Assembly: GCF_002005105.1 (NCBI RefSeq)
Contig: NZ_MSCV01000003.1
Span: forward strand, 161,283 to 225,282
Source: Methylocaldum sp. 14B
Lineage (GTDB): Bacteria > Pseudomonadota > Gammaproteobacteria > Methylococcales > Methylococcaceae
DNA: 64,000 bases
Direction of reading: 5' to 3'
Shown here: positions 1 through 10,356 of the stretch, piece by piece
Position numbering within the stretch: position 1 is the first letter of the stretch
How the letters are laid out: each line of letters starts with the position of its first letter
Notes under the pieces: generated by a model
The model's input: only the letters and a program-made list of their open reading frames with translations
What the model was told of the DNA's origin: nothing
Databases searched by the model: none
Translations under genes and position numbers: made by a program

Positions 1-376
1 CCATGGAGATGCGCAAATGCCGATCCACCTGTTCAATCTGCACCAATGCGGCGACCGGTTTATCCTGCTCCAGCATCGGCGTGATCGTGAAATTGACCGT
101 AATAGCTTGAGACGGAAGACCCAACGACAAATTTCGCTTGGTCAACGATTCACCCTGTTGCAAGGTTCGTTTCAAATCTTTCTCGATGTTCTGATCGTAT
201 AGAAAGAAAAGCTCTTTGGCCCCCGAACCCAGAACCTGTCGTGCACTCACTGCGAACAACATTTCCCCGGCCACATTGATATAAATCAGGCGGTACGCGG
301 GATCGAAAACCAACACGGCGTCCGTTAAATGATCGAGGATGCGTTGATATAGTGGAATGGGATCTGGGTTATTCAT
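1..376 (-). CDS. glnL: Nitrogen regulation sensor kinase NtrB, N-terminal part (runs off window)
   Basis: Only the first 125 codons are inside the window, from an ATG at 376-374 to the left edge. The visible product begins MNNPDPIPLYQRILDHL and contains a PAS sensor domain (residues about 10-110) with the stretch DAVLVFDPAYRLIYINVAG, as in NtrB proteins. NtrB phosphorylates or dephosphorylates NtrC according to the PII state and so controls nitrogen-regulated promoters. The histidine kinase part lies outside. It follows glnA on the same strand after a 421-bp gap, the usual glnA-ntrB(-ntrC) order, which supports the name. The alternative is another PAS kinase; without the kinase domain that cannot be excluded. 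Confidence 0.8.
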   Translation of the reverse strand, partial: MNNPDPIPLYQRILDHLTDAVLVFDPAYRLIYINVAGEMLFAVSARQVLGSGAKELFFLYDQNIEKDLKRTLQQGESLTKRNLSLGLPSQAITVNFTITPMLEQDKPVAALVQIEQVDRHLRISM

Positions 377-797
377 TACGATTTGAAAAGCAAGATGGAG
401 GCCAATTGTCCATGCAAGCTGCGCTTGATTGTAGGTGCCTCAAGACCTATAGAACTCAGCAGCGGACACTCGCGGCCACAGAACCTCAGGCAATGCGCAC
501 CATCTTGGTGCATATTAGACCGATTTGCTGAAACATCTGTTCCATTTGAAGTTATTTCGGAATTTACCAATATAGATAATCCAACACTCGACAAAGGCGC
601 TACCGCCCGAGCCAGTCACTTTTGAGCTCACATTCGCCCTTTCGGACTTGTCACTGGGATAGACAGCCTTGTTCAGCCGAATGAATCGCCAGACTACTCT
701 TTACGCGAGCTCTCTATAGCGTCTCGGATTCGGAAAATACCCGAACAAAAAAAACGCCCCATAAAGGGGCGTTTTCAGATTCGGGCCGAATAGCCGT
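377..797. other. Intergenic region between glnA and ntrB
   Basis: This 421-bp stretch holds the glnA terminator at 747-775. I see no convincing gene: two overlapping reading frames of 70-80 codons on opposite strands have no family resemblance or good ribosome binding site. A separate ntrB promoter may lie here but I cannot point to one. Confidence 0.5.
747..775 (-). terminator. Intrinsic terminator of glnA
   Basis: A perfect 10-bp stem (AAAACGCCCC at 751-760 with GGGGCGTTTT at 766-775) with a 5-nt loop is followed on the minus strand by a run of eight T. It lies 22 bp after the glnA stop codon. It would separate glnA from most ntrB transcription, as in enteric bacteria where readthrough gives low NtrB/NtrC. 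Confidence 0.85.
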
Positions 798-2207
798 TTA
801 GAGGCTGTAATACATATCGTATTCAACCGGATGCGTGCTCATGCGCAGACGGGTGACTTCCTGCATCTTGAGGTCGATGTACGCATCGATCGCATCATTG
901 GTGAAGACGCCGCCGCGAGTCAGGAATTCGCGATCCGCACTCAATGCATCCAGCGCCATATCAAACGCATGACAAACCTGCGGAATGCTCTTCTCCTCTT
1001 CCGGCGGCAAATCGTAAAGATCCTTGTCCATGGCGTCGCCCGGGTGAATCTTGTTTTGGATACCGTCGAGACCGGCCATCAGCATGGCTGCGAAAGCAAA
1101 ATATGGATTGGCGGTGGAATCAGGGAAACGAACCTCAATGCGGCGCGCTTTCGGATTAGTGACATACGGAACGCGGATCGATGCCGATCGGTTGCGGGCG
1201 GAATAAGCCAACATGACCGGCGCCTCGAACCCCGGCACCAAGCGTTTGTAGCTGTTGGTGGACGGGTTGCAGAAGGCATTCAAAGCTCTCGCATGCTTGA
1301 TAATGCCGCCGATGTAAAACAGCGCCAACTCAGAAAGGCCGCCATACAAATCACCGGTAAACAAGTTCACGCCACCCTTGGACAGTGATTGATGAACATG
1401 CATTCCGTTGCCGTTGTCGCCGACCAGCGGCTTCGGCATGAAGGTCGCGGTCTTGCCGTAAGCGTGAGCGACATTGTGTACCACGTATTTGAGGGTAAGC
1501 ACCTCATCCGCCTTCCGGACCAACGTACCGAACTTGACGCCGATTTCGCACTGTCCGGCGGTCGCCACCTCGTGGTGATGAACCTCGACGATCAGCCCCA
1601 TTTCTTCGAGCGTATTGCACATGGCCGCGCGCAAGTCCTGCATGGAGTCAACGGGCGGCACCGGAAAATAGCCGCCTTTGATGCCGGGACGATGGCCGAT
1701 GTTGCCGTCTTCGTAAACTTTTTCGGTGTTCCAACTGGCTTCTTCGGAATCGACTTTATAGAACGAACCCTGCATGGAAACGCCCCAGCGCACATCGTCG
1801 AATACGAAGAATTCGTTTTCTGGCCCGAACAGCGCGGTATCCGCGATGCCCGTGGATCTCATGTAAGCTTCAGCACGTTTGGCGATGGAGCGAGGATCGC
1901 GCTCATAACCCTGCATGGTAGAGGGCTCGACGATATCGCAGCGCAAAATCAGGGTTGGATCGTCGAAAAACGGATCGATAACCGCCGTCGTCGGATCAGG
2001 CATCAGGATCATGTCCGACTCGTTGATGCTCTTCCAGCCCGCAATAGACGAACCGTCGAACATCTTGCCGTCTTCGAACATGTCCTCGTCCACACTGTGC
2101 GCCGGAATGGAAACATGCTGTTCCTTGCCCCGAGTGTCGGCAAACCGCAAATCAACGTATTTGACCTCCTTTTCCTTCATCAGCTGAAGTACATCTTGTG
2201 GCGTCAT
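798..2207 (-). CDS. glnA: Glutamine synthetase, type I
   Basis: Makes glutamine from glutamate, ammonium and ATP, as a cytoplasmic dodecamer. The 469-residue length matches GSI-beta. Visible signatures are the catalytic-domain stretch [18 protein letters not shown] and the adenylylation loop [12 protein letters not shown], with the target tyrosine at about residue 398. It should therefore be controlled by GlnE adenylylation as well as by transcription. The ATG at 2207 is preceded by GGGAG. Upstream are a sigma-54 promoter and an NtrC-type site, and downstream is ntrB, so the locus is a classic nitrogen-control unit. Confidence 0.98.
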   Translation of the reverse strand: MTPQDVLQLMKEKEVKYVDLRFADTRGKEQHVSIPAHSVDEDMFEDGKMFDGSSIAGWKSINESDMILMPDPTTAVIDPFFDDPTLILRCDIVEPSTMQGYERDPRSIAKRAEAYMRSTGIADTALFGPENEFFVFDDVRWGVSMQGSFYKVDSEEASWNTEKVYEDGNIGHRPGIKGGYFPVPPVDSMQDLRAAMCNTLEEMGLIVEVHHHEVATAGQCEIGVKFGTLVRKADEVLTLKYVVHNVAHAYGKTATFMPKPLVGDNGNGMHVHQSLSKGGVNLFTGDLYGGLSELALFYIGGIIKHARALNAFCNPSTNSYKRLVPGFEAPVMLAYSARNRSASIRVPYVTNPKARRIEVRFPDSTANPYFAFAAMLMAGLDGIQNKIHPGDAMDKDLYDLPPEEEKSIPQVCHAFDMALDALSADREFLTRGGVFTNDAIDAYIDLKMQEVTRLRMSTHPVEYDMYYSL

Positions 2208-2256
2208 TCTTTATCTCCCGAATATTAGGGTTGTAAAAATCTCAAGCGGGTAATTA

Positions 2257-2272
2257 AACAAAAATTGTACCA
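2257..2272 (-). promoter_or_regulatory. Sigma-54 promoter of glnA
   Basis: The minus strand reads TGGTACAATTTTTGTT, matching the sigma-54 consensus TGGYACG-N4-TTGCW with the -24 GG and the -12 G at the required spacing. The mismatches are A for G at position 7 and GT for the -12 GC. Transcription would start near 2246 and give a leader of about 39 nt before glnA. Confidence 0.75.
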
Positions 2273-2336
2273 ATAGAAAAACGCTGTTATCTCCCGGAAT
2301 TACAATAGTGCAACAACTTGTTCGCAAAACAAAAAC

Positions 2337-2351
2337 GCACCATTAATGTGC
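2337..2351. promoter_or_regulatory. NtrC-type enhancer site upstream of glnA
   Basis: GCACCATTAATGTGC matches the NtrC palindrome GCACCA-N3-TGGTGC at 10 of 12 positions. It lies about 100 bp upstream of the start point predicted from the sigma-54 promoter, the usual enhancer distance. It overlaps the 3' side of the neighbouring Nudix gene region by position only. A second palindrome, AACAACTTGTT at 2311-2321, lies between. Confidence 0.65.
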
Positions 2352-2373
2352 ATACGACCCATTTCAGTGCCGT

Positions 2374-3321
2374 TTACGGAAGAAATCCGCGAATTCCCGC
2401 CACGCCCTGAGCCCCATGGGACTTTGCAACGTCCACATCCGCTGGAGACACCCCCCCCAAAGCGAAGACCGGAATATTTACCTGATCCACCAACTCGGCA
2501 AAAGTTATCCATCCTAGCGGCACGGCATGGGGGTGGGTGGGCGTGGACAGCACAGGGGCAAGAACGGCCAGATCGACGCCGATTCGCTCCGCGTGCTTCA
2601 GTTCACCGAGATTGTGACAAGATGCGGCAACCCACCGGGCTTTCTCCAATGGCCGTTCACTCAAGCTCATCAGTCTTTGTGCCGTAAGATGAAGCCCCGC
2701 GGCGGACGTCCCGACCACCCAGCACGGATCCGCATTCAGAAGTAGGATCGCGCCCCGTTCCCGGCAGTACTCCACAGCATAATGCGCCAACGCCTCGTAT
2801 TGGTGCACACCCAATCGGCGCGCCCGTAATTGGATCAAACCGGCTCTGCGCGACACCAGATGGTGCAAACGCTCGCGCAAAAGCGCCTCATCGCCCGATT
2901 CATCGTCCAGAATCGCATACTGATCGGGAAGTCTGGCAGCCGTTACGATGGGGCGATTCGCGGCCGGAAATGCGAAGCCGGGCAATTCGTCTGGCGAAAC
3001 CCAACGAATCGGCTGTCCCTGCATGCCGATTGGCGTCCCCTCGAACCGGTCCACCCGCCACACATCCAGCAGTACGCAACGCTCCGGATAAGCGTGACGA
3101 ATCCGAATCAAGGGCGATGCCTCTATCACTTCGAGGTTAAGCTCCTCGCGGATTTCTCTGGATAAAGCTTCCTTTGCGGTTTCGCCGGCTTCCAGCTTGC
3201 CTCCCGGAAACTCCCAAAGATCCCCTTGATGGACGTGGGCGAGGCGCCGCGCAATGAGAATTTGGCCGAGTCCGTTCCGGATGACACCGGCGGCTACATG
3301 CAACTCGGAGCAACCGCTCAC
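2374..3321 (-). CDS. Nudix hydrolase fused to a ThiE/TenI-like domain
   Basis: 315 residues in two domains. Residues about 1-135 are a MutT-type Nudix hydrolase with a full Nudix box (GGKLEAGETAKEALSREI followed by REEL), expected to hydrolyse oxidised nucleotides such as 8-oxo-dGTP. Residues about 150-315 resemble thiamine-phosphate synthase/TenI (LLNADPCWVVGTSAAGLHL, then ALGGVSPADV near the end). Such fusions are known in gammaproteobacteria. Whether the second domain still makes thiamine phosphate is unclear, and no other thiamine gene is nearby. The start is GTG at 3321. It ends 166 bp before glnA on the same strand. Confidence 0.88.
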   Translation of the reverse strand: MSGCSELHVAAGVIRNGLGQILIARRLAHVHQGDLWEFPGGKLEAGETAKEALSREIREELNLEVIEASPLIRIRHAYPERCVLLDVWRVDRFEGTPIGMQGQPIRWVSPDELPGFAFPAANRPIVTAARLPDQYAILDDESGDEALLRERLHHLVSRRAGLIQLRARRLGVHQYEALAHYAVEYCRERGAILLLNADPCWVVGTSAAGLHLTAQRLMSLSERPLEKARWVAASCHNLGELKHAERIGVDLAVLAPVLSTPTHPHAVPLGWITFAELVDQVNIPVFALGGVSPADVDVAKSHGAQGVAGIRGFLP

Positions 3322-3341
3322 CGGGATACGTTCAGCCTCGA

Positions 3342-4568
3342 CTAGGTTCGATATTCCGCGTTGATGCGGACGTAATCGTAAGAGAGATCACACGTCAGGA
3401 CACGCTGATGCGCGCTCCCCCTCCCCAGCACAACGCGAATCAGGATGTCATTCTCAGACATCACGGCTCTCCCGGCCTCCTCGGTGTAGCTCATGGCGCG
3501 TCCTCCATTTTCCACGATCAGCACGTTCCCCAACCATATAGAAACGCCCGATATATCGAGATCGGCGCAGCCTGAACGACCGATCGCAGCCAAAATCCGG
3601 CCCCAGTTCGGATCGCTGGCGAAAAAAGCGGTTTTGACCAGAGGCGAATGGGCGATAGTCTTGGCCACATTCCGCGCTTCGGTTTCATCCCTGGCCTCTT
3701 GGACCTCTATCCGCATCACCTTGGTGGCGCCTTCGCCGTCCCGCACGATGGCTTCAGCCAAGTCTTCACAAACCTCCCGAACCGCTCGGGCCAGGAGAGG
3801 GAAATCCACGCTTTGCCGGCTAAGTTCGGGATTACCGGCTCCGCCCGTTGCGAACAGAACGCAGGCGTCGTTAGTCGAGGTATCACCGTCCACCGTGATC
3901 AAATTAAAAGAGCCGTCGACGGCGTCGCTCAAGCAAGCCTGCAAACTAGCCGGTTCAACCTTCGCGTCGGTGGCAATGAAGGCCAGCATGGTGGCCATAT
4001 CGGGGTGAATCATGCCGGCGCCTTTGGCGATGCCAGTGACGGTCACCGATACTCCAGCCAGATTGACAGTCCGGCTTGCACCTTTAGGCCGCGTATCGGT
4101 CGTCATGATGGCCCTTGCCGCGCGCGTCCATCCCGCCTCATCCAAGGCGCTCAGGGCTTTGGGCAAAGCCGATTCGATCTTTTCCACCGGAAGATATTCG
4201 CCGATTACACCGGTCGAGAAAGGAAGCACCTGCTCGGCCGCCGCGCCGGTCAGCCGGCCGAGCGTCCGGCAGGTCCGACGAGCATCGTCCAGCCCTCGCT
4301 GGCCGGTTCCGGCATTGGCATTCCCGGAATTGACCAAGAGCCAGCGTGGATGGTGTCCGAGATGATCTCTCGCCACGATCACCGGCGCGGCGCAAAAGGC
4401 ATTTCGGGTAAAAACGGCCGCACAGGTAGACCCTTTGGCTGCTTCGATCACCACGATATCGTCACGATCGCTCTGCTTGATGCCGGCACAGGCCGCACCG
4501 AGCCGAACGCCTTTTACGGTTGCCAGGGTCAACTCTTCGCTCAAGACGCTCATACGCGGCGATTTCAA
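3342..4568 (-). CDS. argJ: Bifunctional ornithine acetyltransferase / N-acetylglutamate synthase
   Basis: Catalyses the acetyl-recycling step of arginine synthesis (N-acetylornithine + glutamate to ornithine + N-acetylglutamate). The self-cleavage site is visible in [16 protein letters not shown]: the precursor is cut before the threonine of the ATML motif, which becomes the nucleophile. Length (408) fits the family. The longest frame starts with TTG at 4568, overlapping the secA stop, which would allow translational coupling. An ATG at 4553 ([15 protein letters not shown]) is an equally good start. Whether it is mono- or bifunctional cannot be told from sequence alone. Confidence 0.95.
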   Translation of the reverse strand: MKSPRMSVLSEELTLATVKGVRLGAACAGIKQSDRDDIVVIEAAKGSTCAAVFTRNAFCAAPVIVARDHLGHHPRWLLVNSGNANAGTGQRGLDDARRTCRTLGRLTGAAAEQVLPFSTGVIGEYLPVEKIESALPKALSALDEAGWTRAARAIMTTDTRPKGASRTVNLAGVSVTVTGIAKGAGMIHPDMATMLAFIATDAKVEPASLQACLSDAVDGSFNLITVDGDTSTNDACVLFATGGAGNPELSRQSVDFPLLARAVREVCEDLAEAIVRDGEGATKVMRIEVQEARDETEARNVAKTIAHSPLVKTAFFASDPNWGRILAAIGRSGCADLDISGVSIWLGNVLIVENGGRAMSYTEEAGRAVMSENDILIRVVLGRGSAHQRVLTCDLSYDYVRINAEYRT

Positions 4569-7288
4569 TCCAATTTGCCGTGGCAGTGCTTAAATTTCTT
4601 CCCGGAACCGCAAGGGCAAGGCTCGTTACGGCCCACTTTGGCGACGTCCCGGATATAAGGCTGTGCGGGCCGTGGTTTAACCGGCTTTTCCTCGACCTCC
4701 GCCTCTTCAGGTTCCGCAGTCAGTGCGTGTGCCTCGGCATGTTCGAAATGCATTTCTTGAGGTACGGCGCGGCGCTGTTCCTCCATGACATTGACTTCTT
4801 CTTCGCTGTGCACCTGAACCTTGGATACGATGCCGATCACCTCGTGTTTAATCCCGTCCAGCATGGAGGTGAACATCTCGAACGCTTCGCGCTTGTATTC
4901 CTGCTTCGGATCCTTCTGCGCATAACCGCGTAGATGGATGCCCTGGCGCAGATGGTCCATGGCCGCCAAATGCTCTTTCCAGGCGTTATCGAGAACTTGC
5001 AGCATCACCGTTTTCTCGAAATGACGCATGACCGATTCGCCTATAACGGCACTCTTTGCCTGATAAACCGCATCCAGCTGATCGATGATTTTCTGGAGCA
5101 GGCGGTCCTCATCCAGCCGCGAATCTTCATCCAGCCATTGTTGCGCCGGCAGCTTCGATCCGAGTTCCCGCAATAGCGTGTCTTCCAGACCCTTGACGTC
5201 CCACTGCTCTTCAAGGGTGTGCGGCGGAATGAACTGGGTGAATATCTGGCCGACAACGTCCCGACGCATGTTCGTGATCGCCTCGGAAATATCGTCCGCC
5301 TCCATCAGTTCGTCACGCATGTGATAAACCACCTTGCGCTGATCGTTGGCGACGTTGTCGTAATCCAGCAACTGCTTGCGGATGTCGAAGTTGCGCGCTT
5401 CAACCTTGCGTTGAGCGCTCTCGATCGCCCGTGTCACCCATGGGTGTTCGATCGCCTCGCCTTCCTTCATTCCCAGCTTTTGCATGAGCACGGCCACCCG
5501 ATCGGAAGCGAAAATCCGCATCAAGGGATCTTCCAAGGACAAATAAAACCGTGATGAGCCGGGGTCACCCTGCCGTCCGGACCGTCCCCGCAACTGGTTA
5601 TCAATGCGCCGAGATTCATGCCGCTCCGATCCGATGACGTGCAAGCCGCCTGCTTCCACAACCTGAGCGTGACGGACTTTCCACTCCTCTTTCAAGCGAG
5701 CGACGGACCCCTGATCGCTGGGATCGATAGCCGCCAAATCCTCTTCCAGGCTGCCGCCGAGAACGATGTCGGTGCCGCGGCCCGCCATGTTGGTCGCAAT
5801 AGTGACCGCACCGGGCTGACCGGCTTGCGCAATGATATGAGCTTCCTGCTCGTGATGCTTGGCGTTCAGCACCTGATGCGGAATGCCTTCCTTACGGAGG
5901 AAAGTCGCCAAGAGTTCCGAGTTTTCGATGGATGTAGTCCCCACCAGCACCGGTTGGCCGCGTTTCACGCACTCGCGGATATCCTCGATGATGGCGCCGT
6001 ATTTCTCACGAACGGTGAGGTAGACGAGATCACCGAGATCTTGGCGGACCATGGGCCTATTGGGCGGAATGACGACAACTTCGAGGCCGTAAATCTGATG
6101 AAACTCCGGGGCCTCGGTATCGGCCGTACCGGTCATGCCGGCCAGTTTTTCGTACAGGCGGAAATAGTTCTGAAACGTGATGGAGGCCAGCGTCTGGTTT
6201 TCGTTTTGAACCGGAACGTTCTCCTTAGCCTCGATCGCCTGATGCAGCCCTTCGGACCAACGACGTCCCGGCATCGCGCGGCCAGTGAACTCGTCCACGA
6301 TGATCACCTGGTTTTCCCTAACGATATAGTCGACATCCCGCTGGAACAGCGCGTGAGCCCGCAATCCGGCATTGATGAAATGCATGAGTCTGATGTTGAC
6401 GGCGTCGTACAGACTTTCGTCTGCATTGATCAATCCCTGCTGAACCAGCAACTGCTCGATGCGCTCGTGCCCCTCCTCCGTGAGGTAGACTTGCCGGGAT
6501 TTTTCGTCGACGCTGTAATCGCCGCGAGCGCCTTCTTTTTCCTGACGCTTGAGATGAGGAATAAAGGCGTTGATCTTATGGTAAAGGTCGCTGCGGTCCT
6601 CGGTCGGCCCCGAAATAATGAGAGGCGTCCTGGCTTCGTCGATCAAGATGGAGTCGACTTCGTCGACGATCGCAAAATATTTTTCCCTCTGCACCCTCTG
6701 GTCGCGGGAAAATGCCATATTGTCCCGGAGGTAATCGAAGCCGAACTCGTTATTGGTACCGTAGGTAATGTCGGCCGCGTAGGATTCCCGGCGCTGCTCC
6801 GCGTTCAGACTGCTGACTATGACGCCCACGGAGAGTCCGAGGAAGTTATAGAGCTTGCCCATCCATTCGGAGTCTCGGCGCGCCAAATAGTCATTGACGG
6901 TGACGACATGTACGCCTTTACCGGGCAGTGCATTCAGATAAGCGGCCAGGGTGGCGACCAGCGTCTTGCCCTCGCCGGTTTTCATTTCCGAGATCTTCCC
7001 GTCATGGAGCACCATCCCGCCTATCAACTGAACATCGAAGTGGCGCATGTTCAGAACGCGGCGAGATGCTTCCCTGACGGCGGCGAAAGCCTCTGGGAGT
7101 AACGCATCGAGCATCTCACCCTCGTTCAGGCGGTCTCTGAATTCTTGGGTTTTCCCTCGTAACGCCTCATCGGATAGATTCTGGAACTGAGGTTCCAGCG
7201 CGTTGATCTTCTTGACGAGTTTTCTTTTTCTATTGATGATTCGCTCGTTGCGACTGCCAACGATTTTCTTTACTAGCTTGCCTAGCAT
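4565..7288 (-). CDS. secA: Preprotein translocase ATPase subunit
   Basis: The 907-residue motor of the Sec pathway, which binds SecYEG and SecB and drives secretory proteins across the inner membrane. Visible are the Walker A segment [11 protein letters not shown], the DEAD-type Walker [18 protein letters not shown], the helicase motif [14 protein letters not shown] and the C-terminal zinc-binding SEC-C motif [14 protein letters not shown]. The ATG at 7288 gives the usual N-terminus [11 protein letters not shown]. argJ follows with overlapping codons. Confidence 0.99.
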   Translation of the reverse strand: MLGKLVKKIVGSRNERIINRKRKLVKKINALEPQFQNLSDEALRGKTQEFRDRLNEGEMLDALLPEAFAAVREASRRVLNMRHFDVQLIGGMVLHDGKISEMKTGEGKTLVATLAAYLNALPGKGVHVVTVNDYLARRDSEWMGKLYNFLGLSVGVIVSSLNAEQRRESYAADITYGTNNEFGFDYLRDNMAFSRDQRVQREKYFAIVDEVDSILIDEARTPLIISGPTEDRSDLYHKINAFIPHLKRQEKEGARGDYSVDEKSRQVYLTEEGHERIEQLLVQQGLINADESLYDAVNIRLMHFINAGLRAHALFQRDVDYIVRENQVIIVDEFTGRAMPGRRWSEGLHQAIEAKENVPVQNENQTLASITFQNYFRLYEKLAGMTGTADTEAPEFHQIYGLEVVVIPPNRPMVRQDLGDLVYLTVREKYGAIIEDIRECVKRGQPVLVGTTSIENSELLATFLRKEGIPHQVLNAKHHEQEAHIIAQAGQPGAVTIATNMAGRGTDIVLGGSLEEDLAAIDPSDQGSVARLKEEWKVRHAQVVEAGGLHVIGSERHESRRIDNQLRGRSGRQGDPGSSRFYLSLEDPLMRIFASDRVAVLMQKLGMKEGEAIEHPWVTRAIESAQRKVEARNFDIRKQLLDYDNVANDQRKVVYHMRDELMEADDISEAITNMRRDVVGQIFTQFIPPHTLEEQWDVKGLEDTLLRELGSKLPAQQWLDEDSRLDEDRLLQKIIDQLDAVYQAKSAVIGESVMRHFEKTVMLQVLDNAWKEHLAAMDHLRQGIHLRGYAQKDPKQEYKREAFEMFTSMLDGIKHEVIGIVSKVQVHSEEEVNVMEEQRRAVPQEMHFEHAEAHALTAEPEEAEVEEKPVKPRPAQPYIRDVAKVGRNEPCPCGSGKKFKHCHGKLD

Positions 7289-7465
7289 TGCGGTTTAATT
7301 CCGAGTCCAAACGAAAAATAATCCAACGATGATACCGCAAAACCATGGTATTTATAATGAGTCGAGGGCCATATCAGACGTTGGCGAGAAATTGAGGCAA
7401 ATTCGAACAGGTTTGCTGGGTTCGATTCGGCTAACCGCGACTACCATGGAGGGCTGATTTCGAAG

Positions 7466-7933
7466 ATGCGCCAACCAGAATCCGTTGCCGGTCTATTTCA
7501 AGGCGCCGCGATCCAAGGGCTCCTGATCCAGGTAGAAAAACACCGCCGCGTACTCGATGTGGCAAAAAGAGCACTGCCAGGCTTTCTTGCGGACCATTGT
7601 GTAGACTGCGTGGTCAAGCCGGACCGCCTGATTCTTTACGTGGACTCGCCGGCTTGGGCCTCACAAATACGCTTTTATGCCTTGCACCTCTTATCCAAGG
7701 TTCAGCAATCGACCGGATACCGGTTCAACGATTTACTGATTCGTAACGCACTGCCTGCCGCAGCAAGACCTCTCGACAAACCAGTTCTCGCCTTGCCATC
7801 CGGCTTCGCCGCCGAGGTACTGAAAAATAGCGCATTGTCGACATCTTCCGGGGAACTTAAGGAAGCGCTGCTGCGGCTGAGCGCAACAGTGCAGGCACTG
7901 AGGAACGCCGACCCCGGAAAAGAAAATCAATAA
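7466..7933 (+). CDS. DUF721 (DciA-type) protein
   Basis: 155 residues with a DUF721 domain at about 20-105 (VKPDRLILYVDSPAWASQIR is the core motif). DUF721 includes DciA, the ancestral loader of the replicative helicase DnaB, and this is a likely role where DnaC is absent, but here it is inference from the family. The gene is divergent from secA and convergent with lpxC, a common gammaproteobacterial neighbourhood. A GGAGGG lies 12 nt upstream of the ATG. Confidence 0.85.
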   Translation: MRQPESVAGLFQGAAIQGLLIQVEKHRRVLDVAKRALPGFLADHCVDCVVKPDRLILYVDSPAWASQIRFYALHLLSKVQQSTGYRFNDLLIRNALPAAARPLDKPVLALPSGFAAEVLKNSALSTSSGELKEALLRLSATVQALRNADPGKENQ

Positions 7934-8114
7934 AAAACAGCGTCGAAAATTCAGCCGACAGAGATCGTTTGCCCCTGGACTGATGCCCAAATTACGGGCA
8001 CGCGAGAGAAGTCCAACCCGGCGGCTGGATAAGAATCGGCTTCCCTGCCGCATTTCGATAAGGATTTAACACCGATCGTTCGCCTGGACCTGACCAGTCC
8101 AGAGAGAAAAGGAA

Positions 8115-9029
8115 TCAGCCAGCGGCCTGCGCCGCCCTCATGAAATAAATCGGCAGAACGTCGTCTTCCATGTAAGTCACCGATTCCCAGGCATCCCTTT
8201 GCTTGAGCAGCTCCATCAGCAGTCGATTGTTCAAACCATGGCCGGATTTATGGCCGGTAAACGAACCGATCAGACTGTGTCCGAGGAGATAAAGGTCCCC
8301 GATCGCATCCAGAATCTTGTGTTTTACGAACTCGTCGGCGTAACGCAACCCATCTTCGTTCAAGACGCGGTAGTTATCCACCACTATCGCATTATCCATG
8401 CTGCCTCCCAGGGCCAGCCTGCGTTTGCGCAAGGCTTCGATATCGCGCATAAAGCCAAAGGTCCTCGCTCGACTCACTTCCTTAACAAAAGATGTCGATG
8501 AAAAATCGATGCTGGCCGTTTGCACATCCTTGCGAAAAGCCGGATGTTCGAAATCGATCGTAAAGGTAACTTTAAAGCCGTCATAAGGCTCAAAACTAGC
8601 CCACTTATCACCGTCTTCAACCCTAAGTTTGCGCTTTATCCGAATAAAACGCTTCGGTGCGTTTTGCTCCTCCACGCCCGCCGACTGAATGAGAAACACG
8701 AATGGGCCGGCGCTGCCGTCCATAATGGGTACCTCCGGCGCGCTCACATCGACATAGGCATTGTCGATTCCGAGCCCGGCGAACGCCGATAGGAGATGCT
8801 CGACGGTGGAAATCTTCACGTCCCCCTTGACGAGGGTTGTCGATAGGGTGGTTTCGCCGACATTTTCCGGCCTTGCCTCGATGATGACGGGTTCAGGCAA
8901 GTCCACGCGCCGGAATACAATACCCGCGTTAGGAGCAGCCGGACGGAGGGTCAGATAGACCTTCTCTCCGGTGTGCAACCCGACTCCGGTACCTCTAATA
9001 ACGTTCTTTAGTGTTCTTTGCCTGATCAT
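8115..9029 (-). CDS. lpxC: UDP-3-O-acyl-N-acetylglucosamine deacetylase
   Basis: Zinc amidase for the committed step of lipid A synthesis. Zinc ligands are seen in [17 protein letters not shown] and [14 protein letters not shown], and the catalytic-histidine region is [14 protein letters not shown] choose the ATG at 9029 (304 residues, [13 protein letters not shown]): AGGTGA sits 5 nt upstream of it, whereas a GTG three codons earlier overlaps that site. The E. coli protein is 305 residues. It closes the dcw cluster 123 bp after ftsZ, as in most gammaproteobacteria. Confidence 0.98.
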   Translation of the reverse strand: MIRQRTLKNVIRGTGVGLHTGEKVYLTLRPAAPNAGIVFRRVDLPEPVIIEARPENVGETTLSTTLVKGDVKISTVEHLLSAFAGLGIDNAYVDVSAPEVPIMDGSAGPFVFLIQSAGVEEQNAPKRFIRIKRKLRVEDGDKWASFEPYDGFKVTFTIDFEHPAFRKDVQTASIDFSSTSFVKEVSRARTFGFMRDIEALRKRRLALGGSMDNAIVVDNYRVLNEDGLRYADEFVKHKILDAIGDLYLLGHSLIGSFTGHKSGHGLNNRLLMELLKQRDAWESVTYMEDDVLPIYFMRAAQAAG

Positions 9030-9161
9030 TCGACTCACCTATCTTGTCTGACTATCCCCAAAAATCCCTCATATAGCCCTGCACAGTTTAAACCGCCCAA
9101 GCATACGAACTACGCAGGGCTCAGACCAGTGGGGGCGGACCGAAGCGTCCTCGCTACTTTC

Positions 9162-10307
9162 TCAATCGGCCTGACGGCGCAAGAACGCCGGAATATCTAA
9201 GTAATCGAGATCCATATCCTTCTTCGCTTCCGCCCGAACATCATGCTTGGGCTGCTTGCGAATTACAGTCGGACGCTGCAATTGATCATAATCGATCTCA
9301 CCCGTGTGCTTATGCACCAACTTGATCGTCGCTTCGTTCGCCTGCCGCTGGTTGTTTAGTCCCGTCGCCACCACCGTAACGCGCACTTCATCGTCCAGCT
9401 CCGGATCGATGGCCGTACCAATCACGACGACCGCGTCATCCGAAGCGAAGTCTCTTATGGCGTCGCCCACCTCGCTGAACTCGCCGATCGAGAGAGTTTG
9501 GCAGGCCGTAACGTTGACCAGAACGCCACGCGCGCCCTGAAGATTGATGTCTTCGAGCAAGGGACTGGCGATGGCTTTTTCGGCTGCCTGGCGGGCACGG
9601 TGCTCGCCGGTACCCACACCGGTACCCATCATCGCCATGCCCATCTCGGACATTACCGTACGCACATCGGCGAAGTCCACGTTGATGAGCCCCGGCCGGG
9701 TAATGAGATCGGCGATGCCCTGCACCGCGCCGAGCAGGACATCGTTCGCGGCAGCGAAGGCATTGATCAAGCTGACGTCTTTGCCCAATACCGGCAACAG
9801 CTTCTCGTTCGGAATCGTAATCAGCGAATCGACGAATTGACCGAGCTCCTCGATGCCTCTTTCCGCCACGCTACGCCGTTTCTTGCCTTCGAACGGAAAC
9901 GGTTTGGTGACCACGGCAACCGTAAGAATACCCGCTTCCTTGGCAATCTCGGCAATCACCGGAGCCGCTCCAGTCCCGGTTCCGCCGCCCATGCCGGCGG
10001 TAATAAACACCATGTCCGCACCTTCCAGAACTTCCATGATGCGATCGCGATCATCCAAGGCGGCCTGTCGGCCGATTTCCGGATTCGCTCCCGCTCCAAG
10101 CCCCTTGGTCAGTGCATTTCCCAGCTGAATGACCGACTTGGCCCGAATGTTCTTCAAAGCTTGCGCATCGGTATTGGCGCATATGAATTCAACGCCCTCG
10201 ACATGGCTGTTGACCATGTGGTTGAGAGCATTTCCACCACCGCCCCCGACGCCAATTACCTTGATAACCGCGTTTTGGCTATAAGAATCCACTAGTTCGA
10301 ATTGCAT
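9162..10307 (-). CDS. ftsZ: Cell division protein FtsZ
   Basis: Tubulin-like GTPase that forms the division ring. The GTP-binding motif GMGGGTGTGAAPVIAEI is intact. The C-terminal peptide DYLDIPAFLRRQAD is the conserved tail that binds FtsA and ZipA. The ATG at 10307 (381 residues, MQFELVDSYSQ) has GGGGTGG about 5 nt upstream and is preferred to the in-frame GTG at 10316. It follows ftsA after a short gap. Confidence 0.99.
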   Translation of the reverse strand: MQFELVDSYSQNAVIKVIGVGGGGGNALNHMVNSHVEGVEFICANTDAQALKNIRAKSVIQLGNALTKGLGAGANPEIGRQAALDDRDRIMEVLEGADMVFITAGMGGGTGTGAAPVIAEIAKEAGILTVAVVTKPFPFEGKKRRSVAERGIEELGQFVDSLITIPNEKLLPVLGKDVSLINAFAAANDVLLGAVQGIADLITRPGLINVDFADVRTVMSEMGMAMMGTGVGTGEHRARQAAEKAIASPLLEDINLQGARGVLVNVTACQTLSIGEFSEVGDAIRDFASDDAVVVIGTAIDPELDDEVRVTVVATGLNNQRQANEATIKLVHKHTGEIDYDQLQRPTVIRKQPKHDVRAEAKKDMDLDYLDIPAFLRRQAD

Positions 10308-10356
10308 TGTTTCCACCCCGTCTTAACTGCATTTCCACTCCGGGGAATTTTCGATC

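Noticed and set aside
376..625. Two overlapping 70-80-codon frames beside the ntrB start
   Set aside because: Opposite strands, no ribosome site, no family resemblance; one overlaps the ntrB start codon.
1389..2228. 279-codon frame antisense to glnA
   Set aside because: Shadow of glnA without ribosome site or domain.
5618..7102. 494-codon open frame antisense to secA
   Set aside because: It mirrors secA codon usage; the translated sequence has no motif. Long antisense frames are expected opposite GC-rich coding sequence.
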